DNA of 64,000 bases, from NCBI GenBank assembly GCA_019930625.1, contig CP082844.1, positions 7,293,764 through 7,357,763 of the forward strand, given 5' to 3'. Numbering within the stretch: the first letter of the stretch is position 1; every line of letters begins with the position of its first letter. The notes beneath the pieces are model-generated. The model ran no database searches. It worked only from the letters and a program-made list of their open reading frames with translations, and had not been told where the DNA came from. The position numbers were made by a program, and so were the translations under genes. Shown here one piece after another: positions 28,978 through 37,184 of the stretch. Source of the DNA: Nocardia asteroides. Lineage in GTDB: Bacteria > Actinomycetota > Actinomycetes > Mycobacteriales > Mycobacteriaceae.

Positions 28978-29322
28978 TCACCGCCGCCGACCCGCATCCG
29001 GCCGGATACGCCCCGCCTCGACCAGCGCCTGCCACGCGGTGGACTTGCGCGGACACTCACCGACACGACAGGCACGGTGCTGCTGCATCGTCATCTGAGC
29101 TTCCATGACGCCCATTACATGCTCGGGTGCCTCATGCTGAAAGCCCGTCGGCCATACCGGCGAATCCATGCCAGAGCGCTCCCGTCGTACGCGCTGACTG
29201 ATCTCCTCCACACTGCGTCCATCCGGTAGCCGGGCAGGCCACAGCGACACAGCCACGCCGACAAACACCGCCACGAGCAGACCTATGCCGACCGCGGCAG
29301 CAAACAACTGCAACCCGGTCAC
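28978..29322 (-). CDS. Small membrane-anchored hypothetical protein (CxxxxCP motif)
   Basis: 114 aa. An N-terminal membrane segment (LQLFAAAVGIGLLVAVFVGVAVSLW, residues 3-28) is followed by a polar domain ending in QQHRACRVGECPRKSTAWQALVEAGRIRPD. The C-x4-C-P pattern followed by a Lys-rich helix recalls small accessory proteins common in actinobacterial mobile regions. GTG 29322 is chosen because GGAGG sits 6 nt upstream. Its start overlaps the stop of the preceding gene (GTGA), so the two are translationally coupled. Function unknown. Confidence 0.6.
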   Translation of the reverse strand: MTGLQLFAAAVGIGLLVAVFVGVAVSLWPARLPDGRSVEEISQRVRRERSGMDSPVWPTGFQHEAPEHVMGVMEAQMTMQQHRACRVGECPRKSTAWQALVEAGRIRPDAGRRR

Positions 29323-29693
29323 GGCAACCTCCGGTACGGATGGTTCGCGGGCAGCAACGACGGCCACCGATAACCACGCGGATACGTCTGTTCTGGACTG
29401 ATCAGGTCGCATAGCTCGGTGATCGCCCGGACGAACGGCTCGACGTGCACCACCCCTGGCACGATCACCGCAGCCGCATCAGCCACCTGGATATGATCGA
29501 CCGCCAGCAAAGCCGCAGTCCTGACCGCCGTTGCGAACACGACCACCTCCACCACGAAATATCCGCGCGCAGCGGCGATTTCCCGGATTGTCAACTCGTC
29601 GCGTATCACGTCCGGTCCGGAAACCTCGCGTCGGATGAATCCGACCGCGTTCGGCCCCAACTGTGTTGTTGCACAGCCGCTCTCACCGCCCAT
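29319..29693 (-). CDS. Hypothetical protein, 124 aa, coupled to membrane protein
   Basis: Not recognised. Two hydrophobic stretches (FVVEVVVFATAVRTAALLAVDHI and ADAAAVIVPGVVHVE) alternate with charged segments. The pattern 'AAVIVPGVVHVEPFVRAITELCDLISPEQTYPRGYRWP' looks like an alpha/beta domain, not a membrane protein. It is the first of two coupled genes on the minus strand, divergent from the XRE regulator across a region with a perfect 17-bp palindrome, so that regulator is its likely controller. Confidence 0.6.
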   Translation of the reverse strand: MGGESGCATTQLGPNAVGFIRREVSGPDVIRDELTIREIAAARGYFVVEVVVFATAVRTAALLAVDHIQVADAAAVIVPGVVHVEPFVRAITELCDLISPEQTYPRGYRWPSLLPANHPYRRLP

Positions 29694-29815
29694 TGACGAT
29701 CACTCCCCTGCCCGACTCATAGATGTGCCCTAGCCGCCGGGGATGTGAACGAATAGCGCTGCATCGACCTGGCGGCGGGCTGAGCAGCACGCTAGGCCGG
29801 TCCGATGAAGTGATC

Positions 29816-29832
29816 GGGTACGGTTCGTACCC
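29816..29832. promoter_or_regulatory. Perfect 17-bp palindrome in the XRE divergent region
   Basis: GGGTACG (29816-29822), GTT, CGTACCC (29826-29832). It lies 93-109 bp before the XRE start and 123-139 bp before the divergent 124-aa gene. The length and position suit a helix-turn-helix dimer controlling both directions. Confidence 0.55.
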
Positions 29833-29924
29833 CGCGCTTCTCAGAGGCATCGTTTGTCCCGCTACAGCGGAGACCATCCGGTTAGGCTTGTCTCAATCGA
29901 ACCAGCGGCGAGAGGGGTACAGCC

Positions 29925-31154
29925 GTGTACAGCTCCGATGACAATGCCCCGGTAGGCACACGAATCCGTCGGCACCGTGAACGAGCGGGCATGTCACGAC
30001 CGGTCCTCGCAGGCTTGGTCGGCCGATCCGCCGAATGGTTGAAGGCCGTGGAGAACGGCCGCTTACAGACTCCGCGCCTTCCGATGCTGCTTCGGATCGC
30101 CCGCGCGCTGGAACTGAACGATCTGGCCGAGCTGACGGGTGACGGGCACGCGGTTCCCGTTGCGGTCTTCGCGGGCGAACGTCACGCTGCGCTGACCGAT
30201 GTACAGTCCGCGCTGGCCGACTATCGCCTTCCTGCGACGAACCCATCGGTGAGCATCGAGCACCTCGCTACGCGGCTCCGACAGGCATGGCACGTGCGCC
30301 ACGCGAGTCCCGACCACCGGACGCAGCTCGGTTCGTTGCTGCCCGGATTGATCAGGGACGCGCAAAGCGCTGCGCGTTCGCCCGGCGGCGATCGCCGGGC
30401 CGCCCGCCGTGTTCTGGCCGGGGTGTATCAGCTGGCGGACTTCTTCGTGGCCTATCAACCGGCTCCGGAACTGGTCTGGCTCGTCGCCGATCGCGCACTG
30501 AACGAGGGCTACGAGGCAGACGACCCATACCTGATCGCGAGCGGCGCATGGTCGATGGTCCAGGCGCTACGAGACTCGGGACAGTGGGGGGAGGGAATCG
30601 CATTGGCGCGTACTGCGATCACACAACTGGAGCCGCATCTGGACCGGGACGAGGCGTCCGATGACTGGCGCGGAATCGCCGGAGCGCTCCAGGCCGAGAT
30701 CGCCTACGTCCAGGCCCGTCGCGGCCGCTACGGCGAAGCATGGGCGTCCTGGGAAGCTGCCCATTGGATCGCTCAGCGACTCGGGCCGACCTACCGGCAT
30801 GTCCAGACATCGTTCTCGATGCCAGTGATGCAAGCGCACGCCACCACACTCGGGGTAGAGCTGCGCCGAGCAGGTGAAGGATTACGCGCGGCCCGTGGGT
30901 TCGATGCAGCTCGGATAGCGTCGGTACCTCGCCGCAGCCGCCACTTCATCGAGGTGGCTCGCGCCCATTATCAGCGTGACGAGTACGTAGCCGCGCTGGC
31001 AATGCTCGACAAGTCCGAGCGCACGGCGCCCGAGACCATCCGATACAACGGCTACGCCCGCGAGATGCTGCACACGTTGCTGAAACGGCCACCATCGGGA
31101 ATGCAAGACGACGTTCGAGCTCTGTGCGACCGAGTCGGCGTCACAACCAGATGA
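29925..31154 (+). CDS. XRE-family transcriptional regulator with TPR-like C-terminus
   Basis: 409 aa. The N-terminal Cro/CI helix-turn-helix is at about residues 8-70 (GTRIRRHRERAGMSRPVLAGLVGRSAEWLKAVENG). The rest is helical, with repeating units such as DRALNEGYEADDPYLIASGAWSMVQALRDSGQWGEGIALARTAITQLEP and YVAALAMLDKSERTAPETIRYNGYAREML, of tetratricopeptide type. Such proteins are frequent in Nocardia and Streptomyces, often sensing a peptide or partner protein. Start GTG 29925. It is divergent from the two coupled small genes and the palindrome between them is its likely operator. Confidence 0.88.
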   Translation: MYSSDDNAPVGTRIRRHRERAGMSRPVLAGLVGRSAEWLKAVENGRLQTPRLPMLLRIARALELNDLAELTGDGHAVPVAVFAGERHAALTDVQSALADYRLPATNPSVSIEHLATRLRQAWHVRHASPDHRTQLGSLLPGLIRDAQSAARSPGGDRRAARRVLAGVYQLADFFVAYQPAPELVWLVADRALNEGYEADDPYLIASGAWSMVQALRDSGQWGEGIALARTAITQLEPHLDRDEASDDWRGIAGALQAEIAYVQARRGRYGEAWASWEAAHWIAQRLGPTYRHVQTSFSMPVMQAHATTLGVELRRAGEGLRAARGFDAARIASVPRRSRHFIEVARAHYQRDEYVAALAMLDKSERTAPETIRYNGYAREMLHTLLKRPPSGMQDDVRALCDRVGVTTR

Positions 31155-31236
31155 TCTAGGACAGTGAACGCGGGTGAGCCGAGCCCTGTGTCAGATCGAA
31201 TGTGACGGGAGCGTTGGCGCATGCCGCCAACGCGTC

Positions 31237-31473
31237 TCAGAACAGATGGCACTGATCCGCCGGAAGAATGCGGGCCAGGCACAAGCCCACGATGCCGAAG
31301 AACATGACGCTCGCGATCGCGTTCCGTACTCCGTCGACCACCGCCGGGGGTACCTCCACTATCGCGGCGACCGGTTCGGCGGTGATCTCGGCGCTCGCGG
31401 CGGCGGGGACAGCCGTCGCGGCTGTCAGCGCGATCGTTGTGGCCGCGATGACGCGCATACCGGCATGTTTCAT
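31237..31473 (-). CDS. Small secreted or membrane protein (78 aa)
   Basis: A signal peptide is evident: MKHAGMRVIAATTIALTAATAVPAAASA, with an AxA-type cleavage site near residue 28. A second hydrophobic segment (ASVMFFGIVGLCLARILP) near the C-terminus could anchor it. ATG 31473 has GAGGAG upstream. There are single cysteines at the end (GLCLARILPADQCHLF). Function unknown. It is convergent with the XRE gene. Confidence 0.55.
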   Translation of the reverse strand: MKHAGMRVIAATTIALTAATAVPAAASAEITAEPVAAIVEVPPAVVDGVRNAIASVMFFGIVGLCLARILPADQCHLF

Positions 31474-31760
31474 GGTCGGCTCCTCGCTATCGGCCCCGAC
31501 CGTAGAACGACCGTACACACGCCTTCGAATCTCGGGCAGCCGCCATTTCTGGTGGCTGACAGTGGCGCGGCACTACCCCACGTGTCGGCGTGACCGTCGG
31601 ACGTAGCTCTTCTGGCGGCTGGTACGAGATATTCCGACCCAGGGGTTGATGTACTCCCGCGCATCCTCCGAGCAGAGTTGACAACGCATCTCCTCGACAG
31701 CGCGGCGGCAAGGCAGGAGTCGTCTTTCACCTGCGGCTCCGGCCATCAAAGGAGGATGAG

Positions 31761-32072
31761 ATGAAGTACATGGTTTCCTGGACCTACCGTTGGACCGGCT
31801 CCGCGACCGAGAACGAAGCGGCCATTCGGCGCGCGTTGGAGGTGTTCGCCAATTGGAAGCCGCTCACGGGCATGACGTACCACCAGTTCGTCGGCCGGCT
31901 CGACGGCAGCGGTGGGTTCGCGGTGGTCGAGACCGACAATCCGATGGACCTCGCCGACGCTCCGAACAAGTTCGCCTTTTTCGCGGAATACCAGATCTAC
32001 CCCGTCGTCGACATCGCCGACGCCGTGCAGGCAGTCCAGGAGGGCGCGGAGTTCAGGGCGTCGATCACCTGA
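31761..32072 (+). CDS. DUF3303 family protein
   Basis: 103 aa. It has the ferredoxin-like DUF3303 layout: MKYMVSWTYRWTGSATENEAAIRRALEVFANWKPLTGMTYHQFVGRLDGSGGFAVVETDNP, then FAEYQIYPVVDIADAVQ. These small soluble proteins have no known function. Start ATG 31761 follows AAAGGAGGATGAG, a very strong ribosome binding site. Convergent with DUF3145. Confidence 0.85.
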   Translation: MKYMVSWTYRWTGSATENEAAIRRALEVFANWKPLTGMTYHQFVGRLDGSGGFAVVETDNPMDLADAPNKFAFFAEYQIYPVVDIADAVQAVQEGAEFRASIT

Positions 32073-32133
32073 ACATCCTCGGTCGGCTCGGGTTGGCTCG
32101 AACCGAACGAAACGTCGTGGCGTGCGGTCACAT

Positions 32134-32667
32134 CTACCCCACGTCCCGGCGCAGCCAGGTGACCTCGGCGCCGGATTCCGTTCCATAGCGGTAGATTTCG
32201 AGGTCCTCGTCCCAGGCGGTGCCGAGGGCGCGGTCGATTTCGGCCGCCAGGTCGTAGGCGGAGTACTTCCCGAGTTCCCGGGTCGCCTGGAGCATGGCGC
32301 GCAGGCGCATCTCACCGATCATGACGTCGCCGTTGGCGCTCGTGGAACCGTGCCACAGACCGAGGCCGGGGACGAAGCTGTAGCGCTCGCCGTCCACGCC
32401 GTCGCTGGGATCCTCGGTCACCTCGAAGCGCAGAACCGGCCAGGAGCGCAATGATTGGGCGATCTTGGAGGCGGTGCCGACCGGACCGATCCACTCACTG
32501 GTGGCGCGCAGTTGACCGTCGGCCGGTTGAGCGGTCCAGCGCAGCTTCGCCGGGGCGCCAAGGGCCGAGGTGAGTGCCCATTCGACATGCGGGCACAGCG
32601 CGGCAGGCGACGAGTGGATGTAGACCACACCCGCCGTCGCATCCGCGAACTGACTCGATGCGCGCAC
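32134..32667 (-). CDS. DUF3145 family protein
   Basis: 177 aa. The opening VRASSQFADATAGVVYIHSSPAALCPHVEWALTSAL and the core LRWTAQPADGQLRATSEWIGPVGTASKIAQSLRSWPVLRFEVTED match the actinobacterial DUF3145 family, which has no known function. GTG 32667 is supported by GGAGG upstream (a second GTG codon directly before it, at 32670, is also possible) and by the family's N-terminus. Convergent with DUF3303. Confidence 0.9.
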   Translation of the reverse strand: MRASSQFADATAGVVYIHSSPAALCPHVEWALTSALGAPAKLRWTAQPADGQLRATSEWIGPVGTASKIAQSLRSWPVLRFEVTEDPSDGVDGERYSFVPGLGLWHGSTSANGDVMIGEMRLRAMLQATRELGKYSAYDLAAEIDRALGTAWDEDLEIYRYGTESGAEVTWLRRDVG

Positions 32668-32762
32668 CACCAACACCTCCAGCTTCGACGAGGAACGTCT
32701 TCCCCAACGATTCGTCGAACTGGCGTTGCCTGAGTGTACTGGAGTGCCCGAAGTTACACGTG

Positions 32763-33596
32763 TTACTTCGTGACCGTGTCGCGCCCGGCAGTCGCCTCCG
32801 CCACGACAGCATCGCTCAGCGGTGGCCAGGCCGCGCGCGCCCAGTCGCCGAAATTCTCGTCGCTCAAGGCGAGACACGCCAACCCCGTTCTCGGGTCAAC
32901 CCACAAAAATGTCCCGGATTGGCCGAAATGTCCATAGGTTTGTGGCGAATTCGTGCCACCGGTCCAGTGTGGAGTCTTACCGTCGCGGATTTCGAAGCCC
33001 AGGCCCCAGTCGTTGGGGCGCTGCGAACCGTAGCCGGGCAGAACGCCGTTCAGGCCCGGGAACTGGACGGAGGTGGCCTCGGCGTGCGTCTGCGCCGAGA
33101 TCAAGCGCGGGTTCAGCAATTCGGCGGCGAAGCGGGTCAGATCCGCTGCGGTGGACCGCCCCGCGTGCCCGGCCGGACCGGCCAGCACCGACGCGGTCAT
33201 GCCCAGCGGTCCGAACACCGCGTCGCGCAGGTACTCGTCGAACGCGATCCCGGTCTGCTCGGTGACGAACGCGGCGAGCACCTCGAATCCCGCGCTGGAG
33301 TAGATCCGCCTGGCTCCGGGCGCCGCCTGGACGTCGGTGGTGTCGAACGCGAGTCCGGACGCGTGCGCCAGCAGATGACGCACCGTGGCGCCGGGCGGCC
33401 CGGCGGGCTGGTCGAGTTCCACCGCGCCCTCCTCTACCGCGACCAGAACGGCGTATGCCACCAAAGGCTTGGTCACCGAAGCGAGCGGGAACACCCGCTC
33501 GACAGAACCTTCGCTCGCGACGCCGCCATCGGCGGTCACCACCGCGGCCGCCGCGTGCCGGACCGGCCATTCCCGAATCTGCTCGAGTGAACGCAC
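32763..33596 (-). CDS. Serine hydrolase, class C beta-lactamase fold
   Basis: 277 aa. The nucleophile motif SxxK is SVTK near residue 40, and the second motif YSSAG (YxS/N type) is near residue 100. A third-motif candidate HFGQSGTF is near the C-terminus. No signal peptide is visible, so it is probably a cytosolic esterase or peptidase-like enzyme and not a secreted beta-lactamase. It is divergent from the other serine hydrolase with a short spacer of 42 bp. Confidence 0.85.
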   Translation of the reverse strand: MRSLEQIREWPVRHAAAAVVTADGGVASEGSVERVFPLASVTKPLVAYAVLVAVEEGAVELDQPAGPPGATVRHLLAHASGLAFDTTDVQAAPGARRIYSSAGFEVLAAFVTEQTGIAFDEYLRDAVFGPLGMTASVLAGPAGHAGRSTAADLTRFAAELLNPRLISAQTHAEATSVQFPGLNGVLPGYGSQRPNDWGLGFEIRDGKTPHWTGGTNSPQTYGHFGQSGTFLWVDPRTGLACLALSDENFGDWARAAWPPLSDAVVAEATAGRDTVTK

Positions 33597-33638
33597 CCAG
33601 CGAGCCTACGAGAACCGCATGGCTACCATCGACTCACC

Positions 33639-34832
33639 ATGAGTGAAAAGCCCACTGTTCACGGCGACGTCGCGTCCGGTTTCGAACCGGTCGCCGACGC
33701 CTTCGGCCGCAACTTCGAGCGGCACGGCGAAATCGGCGCCGCCGTAGCGGTCTACGTGGGCGAGCGCCCGGTGGTCGATCTGTGGGCAGGCTTCCGCGAT
33801 CGGCGGCGCACACTGCCGTGGGAGCAGGACACGATCGTGCCGGTGTTCTCCTCGACCAAAGGCATGGCGGCGTTCACCGTCGCCGCCGCGGTCGCCGAAG
33901 GGCTGCTCGACTACGAGCAGCCGGTGGCGAAGTACTGGCCGGAGTTCGCCGCCCACGGCAAGGACACGATCACCGTGCGTCAACTGATCGACCATCAAGC
34001 GGGGCTGTCGGGCCTGAGCGAGATCGTGCGCCTGCCCCAGATCGCCGATCCGGACGGCCTCGCACCCGCTCTGGCGGCGCAGAAACCCGCCTGGCGGCCC
34101 GGCACCAGGCACGGCTATCACGCGATCACCCTCGGCCTCTATCAAGGCGAACTGCTGCGCCGGGTCGACCCGCGTCGCCGCACGCTCGGACGAATCTTCG
34201 CCGAGGACATCGCCGCACCGCTCGGCGCGGATTTCTTCATCGGCCTGCCGCCCGAGCAGAGCATGGATCGCATCGCCACGATGTCGGCCACCCGCGGCCT
34301 GGACGTGCTGCGCTACGAACGCGATCTCCCGCTGCGGATCGGCGCGGAGATCTACGCCCGGCGCGGGCTGTCCTACGCGGCGCTGACCAACCCGCGCTGC
34401 GGGGCTCCGGCGCGGGCGACCCGGCGCGAGTTCCTCGAGGTGGAACTGCCGGGGTCCAACGGAGTGGGCAACGCTCGCGCACTGGCCAAGGTCTACGGCG
34501 CGGCCGCGGGCCGCACCGGCGCGCTGCCGATCGACGACGCATTGCTCGACCGGCTCGCCGCCGAGGAGACCGCCGACGACGTCCCCGCCTACGACCTGGT
34601 GCTGCACACCAAGAGCCGCTACCACCTCGGCTTCCGCAAGTCGCGCGGCACGTTCCGATTCGGCTCGGACAAACGCGCCTACGGCACCACGGGCCTCGGC
34701 GGCTCGTTCGGGTTCGCCGACCCCGCCACCGGTCTGGGTTTCGGCTACACGATGAACCGGCTGGGGTTGGCCGTCCTCGACGACATCCGTAGCCGCAACC
34801 TGCGCGAAGCCCTGCTGCGCTGCCGGATCTGA
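33639..34832 (+). CDS. Serine hydrolase / esterase, beta-lactamase family (LipP/EstB-like)
   Basis: 397 aa. The SxxK motif is SSTK near residue 70, followed by VRQLIDHQAGLSGL and the YxS-equivalent YHAITLG near residue 160. The length and motifs match EstB-like esterases and mycobacterial LipP/LipD-type proteins. FGFADPATGLGFGYTMNRLG is the family's C-terminal signature. No signal peptide is visible. It hydrolyses esters of unknown identity, probably in the cytosol. Divergent from the smaller serine hydrolase at 33596. Confidence 0.87.
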   Translation: MSEKPTVHGDVASGFEPVADAFGRNFERHGEIGAAVAVYVGERPVVDLWAGFRDRRRTLPWEQDTIVPVFSSTKGMAAFTVAAAVAEGLLDYEQPVAKYWPEFAAHGKDTITVRQLIDHQAGLSGLSEIVRLPQIADPDGLAPALAAQKPAWRPGTRHGYHAITLGLYQGELLRRVDPRRRTLGRIFAEDIAAPLGADFFIGLPPEQSMDRIATMSATRGLDVLRYERDLPLRIGAEIYARRGLSYAALTNPRCGAPARATRREFLEVELPGSNGVGNARALAKVYGAAAGRTGALPIDDALLDRLAAEETADDVPAYDLVLHTKSRYHLGFRKSRGTFRFGSDKRAYGTTGLGGSFGFADPATGLGFGYTMNRLGLAVLDDIRSRNLREALLRCRI

Positions 34833-34955
34833 GCACGGGAGCGCGGCGCGCCGAGCCGTCCGCGATCCCCGGTGCGGCGCGGTCGGCTGCCTACACTCAC
34901 GGCGCCCGGGCCGGCGAAGAGCGGTCCGTAACCGACCGTGGAAGCGAGGGACCTC

Positions 34956-35303
34956 GTGGCAGACAAGCCGACCACCGTCGAGGCGTATCTCGCCGCCTTC
35001 CCCTCCGACGTGCGGGAAGTCCTCGATGAGATCCGGCGCACCATCCAGACCGCCCTGCCGGATGCGAGTCAGGCGATCAGCTACGGCATCCCCACTTTCA
35101 AGCTGCACGGTCGCAACATCGTGCACTTCGCGGGTTGGCAGCACCACATCAGCCTCTACCCCATCCCGGACGGCGACCCGGCGTTGGAACGCGAGCTCGA
35201 GCCGTATCGGGCGGGCAAGGGAACGCTGCGTTTCCGGCTCGGCGAACCGGTGCCGTACGACCTGATCGCACGGATCGCCACCGCGCTCGCCGAGCAGCGG
35301 TGA
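34956..35303 (+). CDS. DUF1801 family protein
   Basis: 115 aa. It has the DUF1801/YdhG-like core: TTVEAYLAAFPSDVREVLDEIRRTIQTALPDASQAISYGIPTFKLHGR, then HFAGWQHHISLYPIP and KGTLRFRLGEPVPYDLIARI. These small proteins have a fold related to iron-chaperone frataxin, but the function is not known. GTG 34956 is preferred, with GAGGG upstream; GTG 34938 would add six residues. Confidence 0.87.
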   Translation: MADKPTTVEAYLAAFPSDVREVLDEIRRTIQTALPDASQAISYGIPTFKLHGRNIVHFAGWQHHISLYPIPDGDPALERELEPYRAGKGTLRFRLGEPVPYDLIARIATALAEQR

Positions 35304-35309
35304 GGCGCT

Positions 35310-36440
35310 CTACCAGTCCGCTTCGGTGTACTTGATGATGCCGCGGATGTTCTTGCCGTCCAGCATGTCCTGGTAGCCCTGGTTGATCTCCTCCAGGGAG
35401 TAGCTGCGGGTGACCATGTCGTCCAGGTTCAGCTGTCCCGCCTTGTACAGCGCCAGCAGGCGCGGCGCGTCCTGACGGGCGTTGCCGCCACCGAAGATGC
35501 AGCCCTTGACCGTCTTCTGCAACATCGACAGCAGGAAGCTGTTCAGCTTCACGTCGTTCTCGTCCATCCGGCCCATCGAGGTGACCACCAACGTGCCCGC
35601 CTTCGAGGTGAGGATGAGGCCCTCCTCGATGTACTCGCCGCGCATCTCGCCCATGGTCAGGATGACCTTCTCGGCCATCCGTCCCTCGGTGGCCTCCATC
35701 AGCGGCATGATCGCGGCGGCCATGCTCTCGTAGGTGTGCGTGGCGCCGAACTTCTGCGCCTGCTCGCGTTTCCACGGATTGGGGTCGACGGCCACCACCT
35801 TCGAGGCGCCCGACAGCACCGCGCCCTGCAGCGCGCTCATGCCCACGCCGCCGATGCCCGCGATCACCACGGTCTCCCCCGGGGACACCTGGGCGACGTG
35901 GGTGGCGGAGCCGAAGCCGGTGGGGACGCCGCAGCCGACCAGGCAGGCCACCTCGAAGGGAATGCTCGGATCGATCTTGACCACCGAGGTGTGGTGCACC
36001 GTCATGTACGGCGCGAAGGTGCCCAGCAGGCACATCGGGATGACGTTCTCCCCGCGGGCCTGGATGCGGTAGGTGCCGTCGCTGATCGCCTGCCCCATGA
36101 GCAGGCCCGCGCCCAGGTCGCACAGCGCCATGTGTCCTGCCACGCACGCCGGGCAGCGACCGCACGCGGGGATGAACGACAGGATCACGTGGTCGCCGAC
36201 CTGGAGATCGGCCGGGCAGTTCGGGCCCAGTTTCGTGATCACGCCCGCACCCTCGTGCCCGCCCATGACGGGGAAGGACGGCATCGGGGTCGCACCGGTC
36301 ACGATGTGATGGTCGGAGTGGCACATGCCGGCGGTTTCCATCCGGATCTGCACCTCGCCGGCGACCGGGTCGCCGACCTCGATCTCCTCCACCGACCACT
36401 GCTGGTCGATCCCCCACAGGATCGCGCCCTTCGTCTTCAT
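35310..36440 (-). CDS. NDMA-dependent alcohol dehydrogenase
   Basis: 376 aa zinc-containing medium-chain dehydrogenase. The catalytic zinc ligands are in AGMCHSDHH and GGHEGAG, and the structural zinc cysteines are in CGRCPACVAGHMALC near residues 95-110. GIGGVGMSALQGAV is the nucleotide-binding motif. The whole matches the actinobacterial NDMA-dependent alcohol dehydrogenase type (AdhB/AdhD-like), with tightly bound NAD and an electron acceptor that replaces free cofactor. Start ATG 36440 follows AGGA. A KstR-like dyad at 36502-36515 suggests control by steroid or fatty-acid catabolism. Confidence 0.92.
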   Translation of the reverse strand: MKTKGAILWGIDQQWSVEEIEVGDPVAGEVQIRMETAGMCHSDHHIVTGATPMPSFPVMGGHEGAGVITKLGPNCPADLQVGDHVILSFIPACGRCPACVAGHMALCDLGAGLLMGQAISDGTYRIQARGENVIPMCLLGTFAPYMTVHHTSVVKIDPSIPFEVACLVGCGVPTGFGSATHVAQVSPGETVVIAGIGGVGMSALQGAVLSGASKVVAVDPNPWKREQAQKFGATHTYESMAAAIMPLMEATEGRMAEKVILTMGEMRGEYIEEGLILTSKAGTLVVTSMGRMDENDVKLNSFLLSMLQKTVKGCIFGGGNARQDAPRLLALYKAGQLNLDDMVTRSYSLEEINQGYQDMLDGKNIRGIIKYTEADW

Positions 36441-36501
36441 TCCTGTCGACCCTCTCGCATGCGCGTGCTTGTATGTGACTGCACCCACACTACGAGAAAA
36501 A

Positions 36502-36515
36502 TGTAACGCGTTCTA
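36502..36515. promoter_or_regulatory. KstR-like dyad before the alcohol dehydrogenase gene
   Basis: TGTAACGCGTTCTA matches the published KstR core TnnAACnnGTTnnA at every fixed position and lies 62-75 bp before the start of the dehydrogenase. A second copy with one mismatch (CCGAACGCGTTACA) is at 36557-36570. Both sit in the gap before, and partly against, the 3' end of the DinB-like gene. Confidence 0.5.
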
Positions 36516-36582
36516 GTACCGGCGGAAAAAATCGTCGGTATAGCGTGACCTCGAACCCGAACGCGTTACAGTTGCGCGACAG

Positions 36583-37113
36583 TCAGCCCCGGACGTCGTG
36601 CACGTGGTGCACCAGATCGTGCACGAAGTACCGCGCGAAGGACTCCACCGTGAACAGCGCCCCGTCGCTGCGCGCCCCGCGTAGCCCGCGCCGCCCGGGC
36701 GGCACCGACTCGAAGGAGCGCGCCACCCGCTCGGCCGCCTCGTCCAACTCCGCGGCCACCCGGGCCGGGTCCTGCTCGTTGTAGCGGTCGGCGATCGCGG
36801 TCGCGTCCTGATCCCAATTCGCGAAGCGTGGCGCCTCGCCGTCGGGGTCACCGTCGAGCATCTGACCGAGGCGAGTGTCGAACAGACGGCACACGTCGCG
36901 CACGTGCGCGCCGTATTCCAGCGCGGACCAGGTCGATTCGTCCGGTCGCGTGCGGACGCCCGGGCGGCCGAGTACCGCACCGAAGCGGACGGCTGCCTCC
37001 TTGGTGAGCGCGGGCACGGCTTCGTAAGTGGTCGCGGCGGCGTCGAAACCGCATTCCGGACAGGGCTGTTCGAGCACCCAGGTCCAGTCCTTGACGTCGG
37101 GAACGATCGGCAT
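36583..37113 (-). CDS. DinB-like / mycothiol-maleylpyruvate isomerase-fold protein
   Basis: 176 aa. The four-helix DinB-type layout is visible: WSALEYGAHVRDVCRLFDTRLGQMLDGDPD (helix 2 with His), ADRYNEQDPARVAAELDEAAERVARSFESVPPGRRGL, and the final helix VESFARYFVHDLVHHVHDV, whose histidines with that of helix 2 can bind a metal. The preceding EQPCPECGFDAAATTYEAVPA is typical of a Nocardia/mycobacterial subgroup. ATG 37113 gives MPIVPDVKDWTWVLEQ. Family members often use mycothiol or another thiol. The substrate is unknown. Confidence 0.8.
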   Translation of the reverse strand: MPIVPDVKDWTWVLEQPCPECGFDAAATTYEAVPALTKEAAVRFGAVLGRPGVRTRPDESTWSALEYGAHVRDVCRLFDTRLGQMLDGDPDGEAPRFANWDQDATAIADRYNEQDPARVAAELDEAAERVARSFESVPPGRRGLRGARSDGALFTVESFARYFVHDLVHHVHDVRG

Positions 37114-37184
37114 GCGCTCAAGGTAGGCGTGGCCGGATAACACCCTCAACCGATATCCGGTCAACTATCGCAACATCCCGACAG

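Noticed and set aside
24459..31236. Prophage or ICE with integrase
   Set aside because: No integrase, transposase, relaxase or phage structural gene was seen, and no att repeat was found.
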